Part shown: one piece after another, positions 1 through 8,322 of the stretch
Numbering within the stretch: position 1 is the stretch's first letter
Layout of the letters: every line of letters begins with the position of its first letter
DNA from: Thauera humireducens
GTDB lineage: Bacteria; Pseudomonadota; Gammaproteobacteria; Burkholderiales; Rhodocyclaceae
DNA length: 64,000 nt
Assembly (NCBI RefSeq): GCF_001051995.2
Contig: NZ_CP014646.1
Span: forward strand, 2,728,001 to 2,792,000
Direction: 5' to 3'
Made by a program: the position numbers and the translations under genes
The notes under the pieces: generated by a model
Seen by the model: the letters and a program-made list of their open reading frames with translations, nothing else
The model's database searches: none
What the model was told of the DNA's origin: nothing

Positions 1-695
1 ACGTGGTCGCCGCCCAGCAGCCCGCCGGCGCGGCGGATCCAGATCGCATCGCAGGCCTGCCACACGTTGTCGCGCAGGAAGGTCAGGATCATCAGCACCA
101 GGAACACGCCGAACACCGGCCCCACGTAGTTGTGGATCAGCTTGCCCGCGGTCAGCAGCAGCGCGAGGAAGTCCGCACCGAAGATCGGTGCCAGCACGTG
201 CTTGCCGAACAGGATCGCCACCCCGGTGACCGCCAGCAGCAGGAAGCTGATGGCCGTGCCCCAGTGCACGAAGCGCTCGAAGCCGGAAAAGCGCTTCATC
301 CTGCGGCCGGTGCGCGCGCCGTGCAGCTTCATCGTGCCCTTCACCAGCCAGAACAGCGTGATGGCCGAAGCCATGACGATGAGCAGCGCGCCGCCATACA
401 CGGTGATGGGACCGTTGCGCAGATGGCGCCAGGTGTTGCCTTCGACCTGGATCAGCACGCCGGTCTCGGGACCACGCACGGTGGTGAAGTGCGCCTCGCC
501 CGAACGCACCGCGCGCCAGACCGGCGCGTTGTTGCCGGGACGCTCCTGCTGCCGCTCGGCCTGCTCGGCGGCCGTGCTGCCGGTGTGCGCGTGATCGTCC
601 GCACGCACCGGCGGCGCCGATGCGAGCAGGGTCAGCACGAGCAGCAGCACGGCGAGCAGCGCACCGCCCGGCCGTCGCATGAAGAATGCCTTCAT
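1..695 (-). CDS. fdhC: Formate dehydrogenase gamma subunit (cytochrome b), 3' end outside window
   Basis: Membrane cytochrome b of a respiratory formate dehydrogenase, which passes electrons from the FeS subunit to quinone. The visible 231 residues begin with a cleavable signal peptide (about 1-32, ending near PVRA), then a soluble stretch, then hydrophobic helices. Candidate haem-ligand histidines sit in FERFVHWG and KLIHNYVG, as in the NarI/FdnI-type cytochrome b family. An N-terminal extension with signal peptide resembles Wolinella-type FdhC more than the short E. coli FdnI. The ATG at 695 is preceded by GGAGA at good spacing; a second in-frame ATG lies at 680. It is last in the fdh operon and runs off the left edge. 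Confidence 0.93.
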   Translation of the reverse strand, partial: MKAFFMRRPGGALLAVLLLVLTLLASAPPVRADDHAHTGSTAAEQAERQQERPGNNAPVWRAVRSGEAHFTTVRGPETGVLIQVEGNTWRHLRNGPITVYGGALLIVMASAITLFWLVKGTMKLHGARTGRRMKRFSGFERFVHWGTAISFLLLAVTGVAILFGKHVLAPIFGADFLALLLTAGKLIHNYVGPVFGVFLVLMILTFLRDNVWQACDAIWIRRAGGLLGGDH

Positions 696-705
696 GGTGC
701 TCTCC

Positions 706-942
706 TCAATCGCCGCGGTTGTACTCGTTCTGGCCGCGCGCACGGTTCTTCAGCGCAGCCTCCCAGGCAGCCTTGTCACCCTTGAACTCGGCGCTCTCCC
801 ACGGCCGGGTGTCGGCCTTGCCGGAGTACTTGCCGTCCTCGTACACCGGCACCTGCGACGTCTCGCCGCAGGCCGACAGGCCCAGCGCCAGGACGCCGCC
901 CAGCGCGGCGGTACGCAACAGCTTCATGGTCGGCGTGCTCAT
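706..942 (-). CDS. Small lipoprotein in the formate dehydrogenase operon
   Basis: A 78-residue protein of unknown function. It has a short signal sequence with a lipobox (LSAC, Cys25), so it should be a lipoprotein; the mature part is only about 54 residues, hydrophilic and rich in Lys/Glu/Asn. Its start overlaps the stop of the beta-subunit gene by four bases and the gamma gene follows after 10 bases, so it is translated with the oxidase subunits. ATG at 942 gives MSTPTMK; an internal Met at residue 6 would give a more typical lipoprotein signal. I do not recognise a named family. Position suggests a role in assembly or stability of the membrane complex; this is inference. Confidence 0.75.
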   Translation of the reverse strand: MSTPTMKLLRTAALGGVLALGLSACGETSQVPVYEDGKYSGKADTRPWESAEFKGDKAAWEAALKNRARGQNEYNRGD

Positions 943-1571
943 TTCTGCCCCTCCCGCTCGCGTTTCTGTTCGCGCTTCTGCTCGCCGCCGCCATAGGCGG
1001 TCTGCCAGCCCCAGGCATCGGTGCCGCCGCCGCGGCGCAGCACGCGCTCGCGGAAGATGTCGGCCACCACGTTGGCGTCACCCGCCAGCAGCGCCTTGGT
1101 CGAGCACATCTCGGCACACAGCGGCAGCTTGCCCTGGGCCAGGCGGTTGGAGCCGTACTTCTCGTACTCGGCCTGCGAGCCGGTCTCTTCCGGACCGCCC
1201 GCGCAGAAGGTGCACTTGTCCATCTTGCCGCGCGCACCGAAGGCCGCCGGGCCGTTCGGGAACTGCGGCGCGCCGAACGGACAGGCGTAGAAGCAGTAGC
1301 CGCAGCCGATGCACTGGTCCTTGTCGTGCAGCACCACGCCTTCTTCGGTCTTGTAGAAGCAGTTGGTCGGGCACACCGCCATGCACGGCGCGTCCGAACA
1401 GTGCATGCACGCGACCGAGATCGAGCGCTCGCCCGGCACACCGTCGTTCATGGTCACCACCCGGCGGCGGTTCACGCCCCAGGGCACCTCGTGCTCGTTC
1501 TTGCACGCGGTGACGCAGCCGTTGCATTCGATGCAGCGCTCGGCGTCACAGAGAAATTTCATGCGTCCCAT
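939..1571 (-). CDS. fdhB: Formate dehydrogenase beta subunit, four-cluster ferredoxin-like
   Basis: A 210-residue electron-transfer subunit with the cysteine pattern of DMSO-reductase-family FeS subunits: CIECNGCVTAC near the start, CMHCSDAPCMAVC, CIGCGYCFYAC, then a final CTFC...C group, enough for four [4Fe-4S] clusters. It links the molybdenum subunit to cytochrome b. Unlike E. coli FdnH (about 290 residues) there is no C-terminal membrane anchor; the tail is a charged Lys/Arg/Glu/Gln stretch. That matches the shorter Wolinella/Campylobacter type. The start at 1571 has an AGGAG ribosome site, 18 bases after the alpha-subunit stop. Confidence 0.95.
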   Translation of the reverse strand: MGRMKFLCDAERCIECNGCVTACKNEHEVPWGVNRRRVVTMNDGVPGERSISVACMHCSDAPCMAVCPTNCFYKTEEGVVLHDKDQCIGCGYCFYACPFGAPQFPNGPAAFGARGKMDKCTFCAGGPEETGSQAEYEKYGSNRLAQGKLPLCAEMCSTKALLAGDANVVADIFRERVLRRGGGTDAWGWQTAYGGGEQKREQKREREGQK

Positions 1572-1589
1572 CTTTTCTTCTCCTCGCCC

Positions 1590-4493
1590 TTACGCTTTGC
1601 TCACGCGGCACAGGGTGGTCTTGGTTTCCTGCATCATCGTCACCGGGTCGTAGCCATAGGTCGTGGCGGTGTTGACCGCCTCGCCGCGCACGATCGGTGC
1701 CGCGCCCTCGGGGTAGTACTTGAGCATGTCCTCGCCCTGCCACCAGCCGGAGAAGTGGAAGGGCAGGAACACCGTGCCCGGCGCCACGCGCTGCGTGACC
1801 TGGGCGCGCACCTTCAGCCTGGCCTTGGTGGGCGATTCGACCCAGATGTAGTCGCCGTTGCGGAAGCCGGCGTCGTTGGCGTCCTTCGGGTTCACCTCGG
1901 CGAACATCTCCTGCTGCAGTTCGGCCAGCCAGGGGTTGGAGCGGGTTTCCTCGCCGCCGCCCTCGTACTCGACCAGGCGGCCCGAGGTCATGATCAGCGG
2001 ATACTCCTTCGAGATGTCCTTGACCTTGTCCTGCAGCGACTTGTACAGCGTCGGCAGGCGCCAGAACTTGGCCTTGTCGTCGTGGGTCGGGTACTTGGCG
2101 ACCAGATCCGGACGCGGCGAGTAGATCGGCTCGCGGTGCAGCGGCACCGGATCGGGGAAGTTCCACACCAGCGCGCGCGCCCTGGCGTTGCCGAAGGGGT
2201 GACAGCCGTGGTTCTTCATCGCCACGCGGATGATGCCGCCCGACAGGTCGGTCTTCCAGTTCTTGCCCTCGGCCTCGGCCTTCTCCGCGTCGGTCAGTTC
2301 ATCCCACCAGCCCAGCTTCTTCAGCAGGGTGTGGTCGAACTCGGGGTAGCCCATCTGCAGGTCGGCCCCCTTCGAGGCCGAGCCTTCGGCCGCGAGCAGC
2401 GACACGCCGTCCTTCTCCACGCCGAAGTTGGCGCGGAAGTTGCCACCGCCGTCCATGACGTGCTTGGAGGTGTCGTACAGGTTGGGCGTGCCCGGGTGCT
2501 TCAGCTCCGGGTTGCCGTAGCACGGCCACGGCAGGCCGAAGTACTCGCCGTCGCACGGGCCACCGGCCGCCTTCAGCGTCTTCACGTCGAAGGTGTGCAT
2601 GTTCTTCATGTGCAGCTTCAGGCGCTCGGGCGACTGGCCGCTGTAGCCGATGGTCCAGGTGCCGCGGTTGATCTCGCGCAGGATGTCCTCGATGTTCGGC
2701 TCGTCCCAGCCCTGGGCGTCCTTCTCGAGCTTGATGTTCTTCACCAGCTCGTCCGCCCAGCCGAACTTCTTGGCGAAGGCGTACATGATGGTGTGGTCGG
2801 GCTTGGACTCGAACAGCGGCTCGATGACCTTCTCGCGCCACTGGATCGAGCGGTTCGACGCCGTGGCCGAGCCGGTGGTCTCGAACTGGGTGCAGGCCGG
2901 CAGCAGATACACACCGTCCTTGCGCACCATCGCCGCCATCGAGGCGGTCGCCGACGGATAGGGGTCGATCACCACCAGGGTGTCGAGCTGCCTCATCGCC
3001 TCGACCATCTCGGCGCCGCGGGTCTGCGAGTTGGGCGCATGGCCCCAGTACACGACGGCGCGCAGGTTGCTCGGCTGGTCGATCAGCTCCTTGTTCTCGG
3101 TCACGCCGTCGATCCAGCGCGACACGGTGATACCCGACTTGGTCATCAGCTCTTCGGAGGCGTAGCGGCCCTTGACCCACTCGTAATCGACGCCCCACAC
3201 GCGGCACCAGTGCTTCCACGAACCGGCGGCCAGGCCGTAGTAGCCGGGCAGCGAATCCGGGTTGGGGCCAACGTCGGTCGCGCCCTGCACGTTGTCGTGG
3301 CCACGGAAGATGTTGGTGCCGCCACCCGACACGCCGACGTTGCCCAGCACCAGTTGCAGGATGCACATCGCGCGCACGTTGGCGTTACCGACGGTGTGCT
3401 GGGTCTGGCCCATGCACCACACCACGGTCGAGGGCCGGTTCATCGCCAGCGTCTGGGCGACCTTGAACACCTGCTCCTCGGGGATGCCGGTCACTTCCTG
3501 CACGCGCTCGGGCGTCCAGGTCATGATCTCTTCCTTGACCTTCTCCAGACCGAAGACGCGGTCGTCGATGTACTTCTGGTCTTCCCAGCCGTTCTTGAAG
3601 ATGTGGTACAGCATGCCCCAGATGAAGGGGATGTCGGTGCCCGAGCGGATGCGCACGTACTGGTCGGCCTTCGCCGCGGTGCGCGTGAAGCGCGGATCGA
3701 CGACGATCATCTTGCAGCCGTTTTCCTTGGCATGCAGCATGTGCAGCATCGACACCGGATGCGCCTCGGCGGCGTTCGAGCCGATGTACAGCGCCGCCTT
3801 CGAGAACTGCATGTCGTTGTAGGAGTTCGTCATCGCGCCGTAACCCCAGGTGTTCGCCACGCCCGCCACGGTGGTGGAGTGGCAGATGCGCGCCTGGTGG
3901 TCACAGTTGTTGGTGCCCCAGAAGGACACGAACTTGCGCAGCAGGTAGGCCTGCTCGTTGCTGTGCTTCGACGAGCCGATCCAGTACACTGCATCCGGCC
4001 CGGATTCCTCGCGGACCTTCAGCAGGCGGTCACCGACTTCGTTGAGCGCCTGTTCCCACGAGATCTTCTGGTACTTGCCGTCGACCAGCTTCATCGGATA
4101 CTTCAGGCGGTGCTCGCCGTGGCCGTGCTCGCGCAGCGAGGCGCCCTTGGCACAGTGCGCGCCGAGGTTGATCGGCGAATCGAACACCGGCTCCTGATGC
4201 ACCCACACGCCGTTGCGCACGATGGCGTCGGTCGCACAGCCCACCGAGCAGTGGGTGCACACGGTGCGGCGCACCTCGGCCTTGCCTTCGCCGCGCGACA
4301 CACCGGGCGCGGCGGCTTCGGCGGCGCCGATGAGGTTGTACGGCAACTGGGTGGCGATCGCCCCGGCGCCGACGCCCAGGCCGGAGCGCTTCAGGAAGGC
4401 GCGGCGGTCCATGGTCTGGCCCAGGGCACGCGCCGCGGAACCCCGCAGGCGGCGGGCGCTGCCGGTGGCGGCGCTGCTTTTCTTGGTCAACAT
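1590..4493 (-). CDS. fdhA: Formate dehydrogenase alpha (catalytic) subunit, cysteine form
   Basis: A 967-residue molybdopterin oxidoreductase that oxidises formate to CO2. A twin-arginine signal (MDRRAFLKRSG, residues 28-38) implies export with bound cofactor and a periplasmic active site. Cys79, Cys82, Cys86 and Cys114 form the [4Fe-4S] motif. The residue that coordinates molybdenum or tungsten is Cys204 (ARICHSTTVAG), codon TGC at 3884-3882, where E. coli FdnG has selenocysteine. The C-terminal quarter carries the molydopterin-dinucleotide-binding fold. I chose ATG 4493 because GAGGAGG lies just upstream; an ATG at the DRRAFLKR Met is possible. It lies between the Tat-signal small protein and the beta subunit. 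Confidence 0.96.
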   Translation of the reverse strand: MLTKKSSAATGSARRLRGSAARALGQTMDRRAFLKRSGLGVGAGAIATQLPYNLIGAAEAAAPGVSRGEGKAEVRRTVCTHCSVGCATDAIVRNGVWVHQEPVFDSPINLGAHCAKGASLREHGHGEHRLKYPMKLVDGKYQKISWEQALNEVGDRLLKVREESGPDAVYWIGSSKHSNEQAYLLRKFVSFWGTNNCDHQARICHSTTVAGVANTWGYGAMTNSYNDMQFSKAALYIGSNAAEAHPVSMLHMLHAKENGCKMIVVDPRFTRTAAKADQYVRIRSGTDIPFIWGMLYHIFKNGWEDQKYIDDRVFGLEKVKEEIMTWTPERVQEVTGIPEEQVFKVAQTLAMNRPSTVVWCMGQTQHTVGNANVRAMCILQLVLGNVGVSGGGTNIFRGHDNVQGATDVGPNPDSLPGYYGLAAGSWKHWCRVWGVDYEWVKGRYASEELMTKSGITVSRWIDGVTENKELIDQPSNLRAVVYWGHAPNSQTRGAEMVEAMRQLDTLVVIDPYPSATASMAAMVRKDGVYLLPACTQFETTGSATASNRSIQWREKVIEPLFESKPDHTIMYAFAKKFGWADELVKNIKLEKDAQGWDEPNIEDILREINRGTWTIGYSGQSPERLKLHMKNMHTFDVKTLKAAGGPCDGEYFGLPWPCYGNPELKHPGTPNLYDTSKHVMDGGGNFRANFGVEKDGVSLLAAEGSASKGADLQMGYPEFDHTLLKKLGWWDELTDAEKAEAEGKNWKTDLSGGIIRVAMKNHGCHPFGNARARALVWNFPDPVPLHREPIYSPRPDLVAKYPTHDDKAKFWRLPTLYKSLQDKVKDISKEYPLIMTSGRLVEYEGGGEETRSNPWLAELQQEMFAEVNPKDANDAGFRNGDYIWVESPTKARLKVRAQVTQRVAPGTVFLPFHFSGWWQGEDMLKYYPEGAAPIVRGEAVNTATTYGYDPVTMMQETKTTLCRVSKA

Positions 4494-4506
4494 CGTCGCG
4501 TCCTCC

Positions 4507-4713
4507 TCAGACCCGCGCGCTGCGGTAGTAATTGCGCATGTGTTCGCTGATGCCCTTGTCCGCTTCCTCGCGGCGGGCGGTCTCGACGGCCTGCGCAGCG
4601 CCCGGCACCGTCTTGGTCGCGGTGGCAGCCAGCGCCGCAGCGCCTGCGGCGCCGCTGGCACCGACCGCCATCAGGAAATTCCGCCGCGACAGCTTGGTGT
4701 TGTCGTCTTTCAT
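4507..4713 (-). CDS. Formate dehydrogenase-region Tat-signal small protein
   Basis: A 68-residue protein with a twin-arginine signal (LSRRNFLMAVGASG, residues 8-21) followed by an Ala-rich hydrophobic core; only about 25-30 residues would remain after cleavage, ending in HMRNYYRSARV. It matches the family described as the formate dehydrogenase region Tat target, found immediately upstream of fdhA in many proteobacteria and of unknown function. Start ATG 4713 has GGGGAGAG upstream; the stop is 13 bases before the alpha-subunit start. It may escort or regulate export of the complex (inference). Confidence 0.88.
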   Translation of the reverse strand: MKDDNTKLSRRNFLMAVGASGAAGAAALAATATKTVPGAAQAVETARREEADKGISEHMRNYYRSARV

Positions 4714-4747
4714 CCTCGCTCTCCCCTTCGATAAGGTGCGGCGCCGC

Positions 4748-5395
4748 TCATTGCGCGGACGCCTCCAGCATGTCGAACGCCTCGCGTTCGATGTCCATGA
4801 AGGCCAGCAGCAGCGCGCCGACCTTCGCATAAAAACCCGCGCCCGGCGCCTTCGCCAGCGCGGCCGCAAAGTCCGCATACCAGGGCGCGATGTGGCGACC
4901 GAAGAAACGCTGCTGGCGCAGCAGGCCCGCCTCGTCCGGGCCGGTCAGCACCAGGTGGCGCATCACCTCGGCCAGCGCGGAAATGTGGTCCTCGGTCTCG
5001 GTCACGCCCTGGCGGCGCCCCAGGCCGAGCTCAAGCAGATCCTCGCGCAGTTCGGCCAGCGGCTCTTCCTGCAGGAAGCCGGTGATGTACCAGGAGCCGT
5101 TCATCATCACGACCGGCTTGGACACGCTGACGAAGAGCGCATCGAACTCGTCGCGCACCGCCTGCAACGACAGGCTGGATGCGGCCGCCGCGAGCGCGGT
5201 CCAGGCCTGCGGGAGGGCACCCTCATTTTCACCCCCAGTGCCGCCCAGGCTACGGCCGGCCTGCACCAGCGCGTCGAGCAGCACCGCGTCGGGCGCGGCA
5301 TGAAACAGCCTCGCCAGCAGCGCGTAGTGATCGGCGCGGGCGCGGTCCTCCTCGGACCAGGTCGGCTGGGTCTGGATGGAAATCGGCGCGCTCAT
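4748..5395 (-). CDS. TorD-family molecular chaperone
   Basis: A 215-residue all-helical cytoplasmic protein of the TorD/DmsD superfamily, which binds Tat signals of molybdoenzymes and holds the apoprotein for cofactor insertion. Family-like features are the N-terminal ADHYALLARLFHAAPD segment and the central stretch with MMNGSWYITGF, followed by an acidic C-terminal helix. Its ATG (5395) overlaps the stop of the upstream FeS gene (ATGA), and 34 bases separate it from the Tat-signal small protein, so its client is very probably the FdhA precursor. Confidence 0.87.
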   Translation of the reverse strand: MSAPISIQTQPTWSEEDRARADHYALLARLFHAAPDAVLLDALVQAGRSLGGTGGENEGALPQAWTALAAAASSLSLQAVRDEFDALFVSVSKPVVMMNGSWYITGFLQEEPLAELREDLLELGLGRRQGVTETEDHISALAEVMRHLVLTGPDEAGLLRQQRFFGRHIAPWYADFAAALAKAPGAGFYAKVGALLLAFMDIEREAFDMLEASAQ

Positions 5396-7500
5396 TCGCT
5401 CAGGTCCCAGGCTTTGACCGCCGGTTCGGTCTTCATCATGTCGATCACGCGGCAGTCGGCACACATGCGCAGGCGGGCACGCTCGGCCTCGGTGGCGAAC
5501 ATGGAATGGCCGGACAACCGGGCGATCATGGCTTCGATCAGGGGCGTCGCGCCCATCGCCTTGCCGCAGGCGGTGCAATGGAAGATGTCGGCCTCGCGCA
5601 GCGCGCGGGCGCGGCGTGCGTCTTCCGTCAGCAGCAGGCGCGGCTCGAGGCTCAGCGCCGACTCCGGACAGGAGCTCACGCACAGGCCGCACTGCAGGCA
5701 GTTCTTCTCGACGAACTCGAGGCGATAGCTGTCGCCCGATGCGCGCAAGGCACTCGCCGGACAGGCGCCGGTACAGGCCATGCACAGCGTACAGGCGTCG
5801 GACGCGATGACCTGGCCGAAGGGCGCGCCGGCCTTCAGCGCGATCGCCGCCGGCAGACCCGCCTCGTCCTTCGCCGCGGGGGCGTGCTCGACCAGATGGC
5901 GCAGTGTGAACTCCAGCGTCTCGCGCTTCTTCGGCAGCAGGCGGAAGCGCGCCGGCACGGCGACAGCGGTGGCGGGCGCCCACGACCACAGCGCGCGCTC
6001 CAGCGCCTGCCAGTCGTCGGCATCGGCCTCGATGACGCGCAGGTGTTCGCCGGCGTAACCGAGCGCCGAGAGGATGGTCTGCCCCTGCCCGGCCTGCGCC
6101 CTCAGCGGCGCAGCGTCGTGGCTGCCGGCAGCGAGCACCGCCACCTGACAGGCGCCCAGCGCCAGGCTGCCGAGCATCAGGTCCAGCCCGACCGCATCCG
6201 CGCTCCACACCTCGACCGGGATCACCCGCGCCGGCAGGCCGCGGCCGCGCCGCGCGAGCCGGCCGATGGCGGCGGTGCCGGCCTCGGCGGAATGGAACAG
6301 GATGCAGGCCTCCTTGCCGCCGGCCTGCGCGTACTCGGCCAGCAGCGTCTTCACCCGCTGCCCGACGTCCGGCACGCGCGGAAACTGGAAGCCCAGCGCG
6401 CCCGACGGACACACCGTGCTGCAGGTGCCACAGCCCTTGCACAGGTAGGGATCGACCGCGATCACGTCGCCATTGGAGCGGATCGCCTCGGTGGCGCAGA
6501 CTTCGATGCAGTTCGTACAGCCTGTCTTCTTCGAGCGGCTGTGCGCGCACAGGCCGGCGTCGAAGGCGACGTAGCGCGGCTTCTCGAACTCGCCGACGAA
6601 CTCGCCCAGCGCCTGCACCGCCAGCGCCTGCTCGAACGGGTCGCGGCCCGGTGCGGCATAGCCGTCGGGCAGCTCGACGCGCTTCAGCAAGGGCTCGGCG
6701 GACAGGTCCAGCACCAGGTCGAAGCGCTCGCTGCGGGCGACATCCTTGCGCGCAAAGTCGATCGCGCCGATCTCGCCACAGGCGGCGACGCAGGCGCGGT
6801 GGCTGCGACAGGCGTCGAGATCGACCTGCAGGTCGAAACCGATGGCGCCTTCCGGGCAGGCCTTGACGCAGGCGTTGCAGCGCACGCACAGCTCGAGGTC
6901 GATCGGGTTCTGCTGCGCCCAGTGCAGCTCGAAGGCGCCGAGGTGACCGGACAGCTTCACCGGCTTGCCCGACCACACCGGGTATTCATTGACGGCCGGC
7001 AGCTCAATCTCACCGGCGCGCTGGGTGATCAGCACGGCCGGCTCGAAGCTGCCCGCCAGGCGCTCGGCCCAGCCCAGCGCCGCCCCCGCCTCGCCGATGA
7101 TCAGCAGGCTGCGGCCGGCGCGCATCTGCACCGCGGGCACCGGCTCCGGTTCCGGCAGGGTGGTCGCAGCGGCGATCAGCGCGGCGAGCTTGGGCGTGGC
7201 CTGATCGGATTCGGCCGACCAGCCGGCGTTCTCGCGCAGGTTGAAGAAGTGGATGCGCTGGCCGGCCTGCTGCGATTCGGCCAGCTCGCCGAACAGTGCG
7301 GTTTCCTGCGTACAGGACACGAAGACCTCGCGCCCGGCGGCCAGGTCATTTTCCAGCGCGGGCAACTCGGCGCCGCACAGGGCGTGATGGCACGACAGCG
7401 CGCCCGACGCAGCGGCCAACCGCTCGGCGTCGAGACTGAAGCTGCGATTGCAATCGCAGAGATGGATCTGTTTCTGGGTGTTCTGCATCGATGCATCCAT
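5392..7500 (-). CDS. Multi-FeS electron-transfer protein with HdrA/MvhD-like segments
   Basis: A 702-residue soluble protein with no signal or membrane segment. In order: a Cys-rich N-terminus (C15, C17, C37, C42, C63) resembling the HdrA N-terminal domain; a glycine-rich Rossmann-like strand near 130-140; a first ferredoxin motif (C205/C208/C211/C215) and an incomplete one (C231/C237/C241); C318/C328/C331/C335 and C354/C357/C360/C364; a 398-465 segment like the MvhD domain; C570/573/576/580 and C601/604/607/611; and a C-terminal zinc-ribbon-like set (C642/C645, C680/C683). It could shuttle electrons between formate dehydrogenase and a cytoplasmic partner (inference). ATG 7488 is an alternative start; neither has a strong ribosome site. 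Confidence 0.85.
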   Translation of the reverse strand: MDASMQNTQKQIHLCDCNRSFSLDAERLAAASGALSCHHALCGAELPALENDLAAGREVFVSCTQETALFGELAESQQAGQRIHFFNLRENAGWSAESDQATPKLAALIAAATTLPEPEPVPAVQMRAGRSLLIIGEAGAALGWAERLAGSFEPAVLITQRAGEIELPAVNEYPVWSGKPVKLSGHLGAFELHWAQQNPIDLELCVRCNACVKACPEGAIGFDLQVDLDACRSHRACVAACGEIGAIDFARKDVARSERFDLVLDLSAEPLLKRVELPDGYAAPGRDPFEQALAVQALGEFVGEFEKPRYVAFDAGLCAHSRSKKTGCTNCIEVCATEAIRSNGDVIAVDPYLCKGCGTCSTVCPSGALGFQFPRVPDVGQRVKTLLAEYAQAGGKEACILFHSAEAGTAAIGRLARRGRGLPARVIPVEVWSADAVGLDLMLGSLALGACQVAVLAAGSHDAAPLRAQAGQGQTILSALGYAGEHLRVIEADADDWQALERALWSWAPATAVAVPARFRLLPKKRETLEFTLRHLVEHAPAAKDEAGLPAAIALKAGAPFGQVIASDACTLCMACTGACPASALRASGDSYRLEFVEKNCLQCGLCVSSCPESALSLEPRLLLTEDARRARALREADIFHCTACGKAMGATPLIEAMIARLSGHSMFATEAERARLRMCADCRVIDMMKTEPAVKAWDLSE

Positions 7501-7677
7501 TTGATCGGTTCACCACAAGCACTCGCCGGGCCAGCAAGTCATGAAGGATTGGCCCCACAAGCGACCGCAAAGGCACGTAGGGCAACCATCCGAAACCGCG
7601 TGCGCGACAAATTGTCCATTCCGCGCCGTTTTGTCCCGATCGGCGTACACCGATCGCCGCGCGTGCGATGCCGGCCC

Positions 7678-8322
7678 TCAGCCCGCGCGCTCATCCCGGT
7701 TGCCGGCCGGCACCGTCTCGCAGGGCGGGCGGTCGTCGCCCTCACCGGAAGACACGCCGCCACCGGTACGAGCCGGGTCGCAGCCAGCCTCGTCCTGCAC
7801 GCCCGCGGCAGCCCCCGAGGGCACGACCTCGCCGTCCGTCACCGGTGGCAAGGCCACGTCAGCCGCCGCCTGCGTCTCCGTCTCGGCCGGCGCGTCCGGC
7901 TCACCCAGCCACTCGCGCGCGTGCTTGAGCTTCTCCATCATCGACGGCGGAATCGGGTCGGCGATCGAGTAATCGTCGATGTAGATGTCCAGCCCGTCCA
8001 TCTGGTTGAAATGCGGATCGGCGAAGAGCTTCTTCAGCGCCTGCCTGCGCAGCGACTCGCTGACCTCCTCCTTCAGGAAGGCGGTGAAATCGGACGCTAG
8101 CGTCAGCTCCTCGACCGGCGGCAGTGCAGCCTCGACGGCAGCACGGTCCCGCGCCTCAGCGCTCGCGCCTGCAGGCGGCACCGCCGGCGCCGGTGCTGCG
8201 GCGGGGGCGGCCGCGACCTCCACGGTCACGTCCGCGTCGGCCGCCGCGGGCTGGCGGGCGGCCTCGAGCGACGCCGCCAGCTTGCGCTTCGACCAGCGCG
8301 ACAGGAAGCCGCCCGCGCTCAC
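7678..8322 (-). CDS. DUF3306 family protein
   Basis: A 214-residue protein whose N-terminus (FLSRWSKRK) and central segment (DFTAFLKEEV...LRRQALKKLF) match the DUF3306 family. The flanks are low-complexity Ala/Pro/Glu stretches. No signal peptide or membrane segment. It overlaps the DUF3305 gene by four bases. DUF3305 and DUF3306 pairs occur beside formate dehydrogenase and molybdenum-cofactor genes in betaproteobacteria; function is unknown to me. Confidence 0.82.
   Translation of the reverse strand: MSAGGFLSRWSKRKLAASLEAARQPAAADADVTVEVAAAPAAAPAPAVPPAGASAEARDRAAVEAALPPVEELTLASDFTAFLKEEVSESLRRQALKKLFADPHFNQMDGLDIYIDDYSIADPIPPSMMEKLKHAREWLGEPDAPAETETQAAADVALPPVTDGEVVPSGAAAGVQDEAGCDPARTGGGVSSGEGDDRPPCETVPAGNRDERAG

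Noticed and set aside
1326..4550. Very long open frames on the plus strand opposite fdhA (and similar at 5179-8100 and 20366-22213)
   Set aside because: They mirror clear genes on the other strand, have low-complexity His/Arg/Ala composition and no recognisable domains; typical antisense frames in GC-rich genomes.
7517..7533. Sigma-54-like TGGCCC-N5-GTGCT on the minus strand before the FeS protein gene
   Set aside because: The predicted transcription start would be only a few bases from the first ATG, and such matches arise by chance in GC-rich DNA.
7640..7665. CGATCGG/CCGATCG hairpin as terminator of the DUF3305-DUF3306 genes
   Set aside because: It has 7-bp arms and no T run in the direction of transcription; too weak to list as a terminator.
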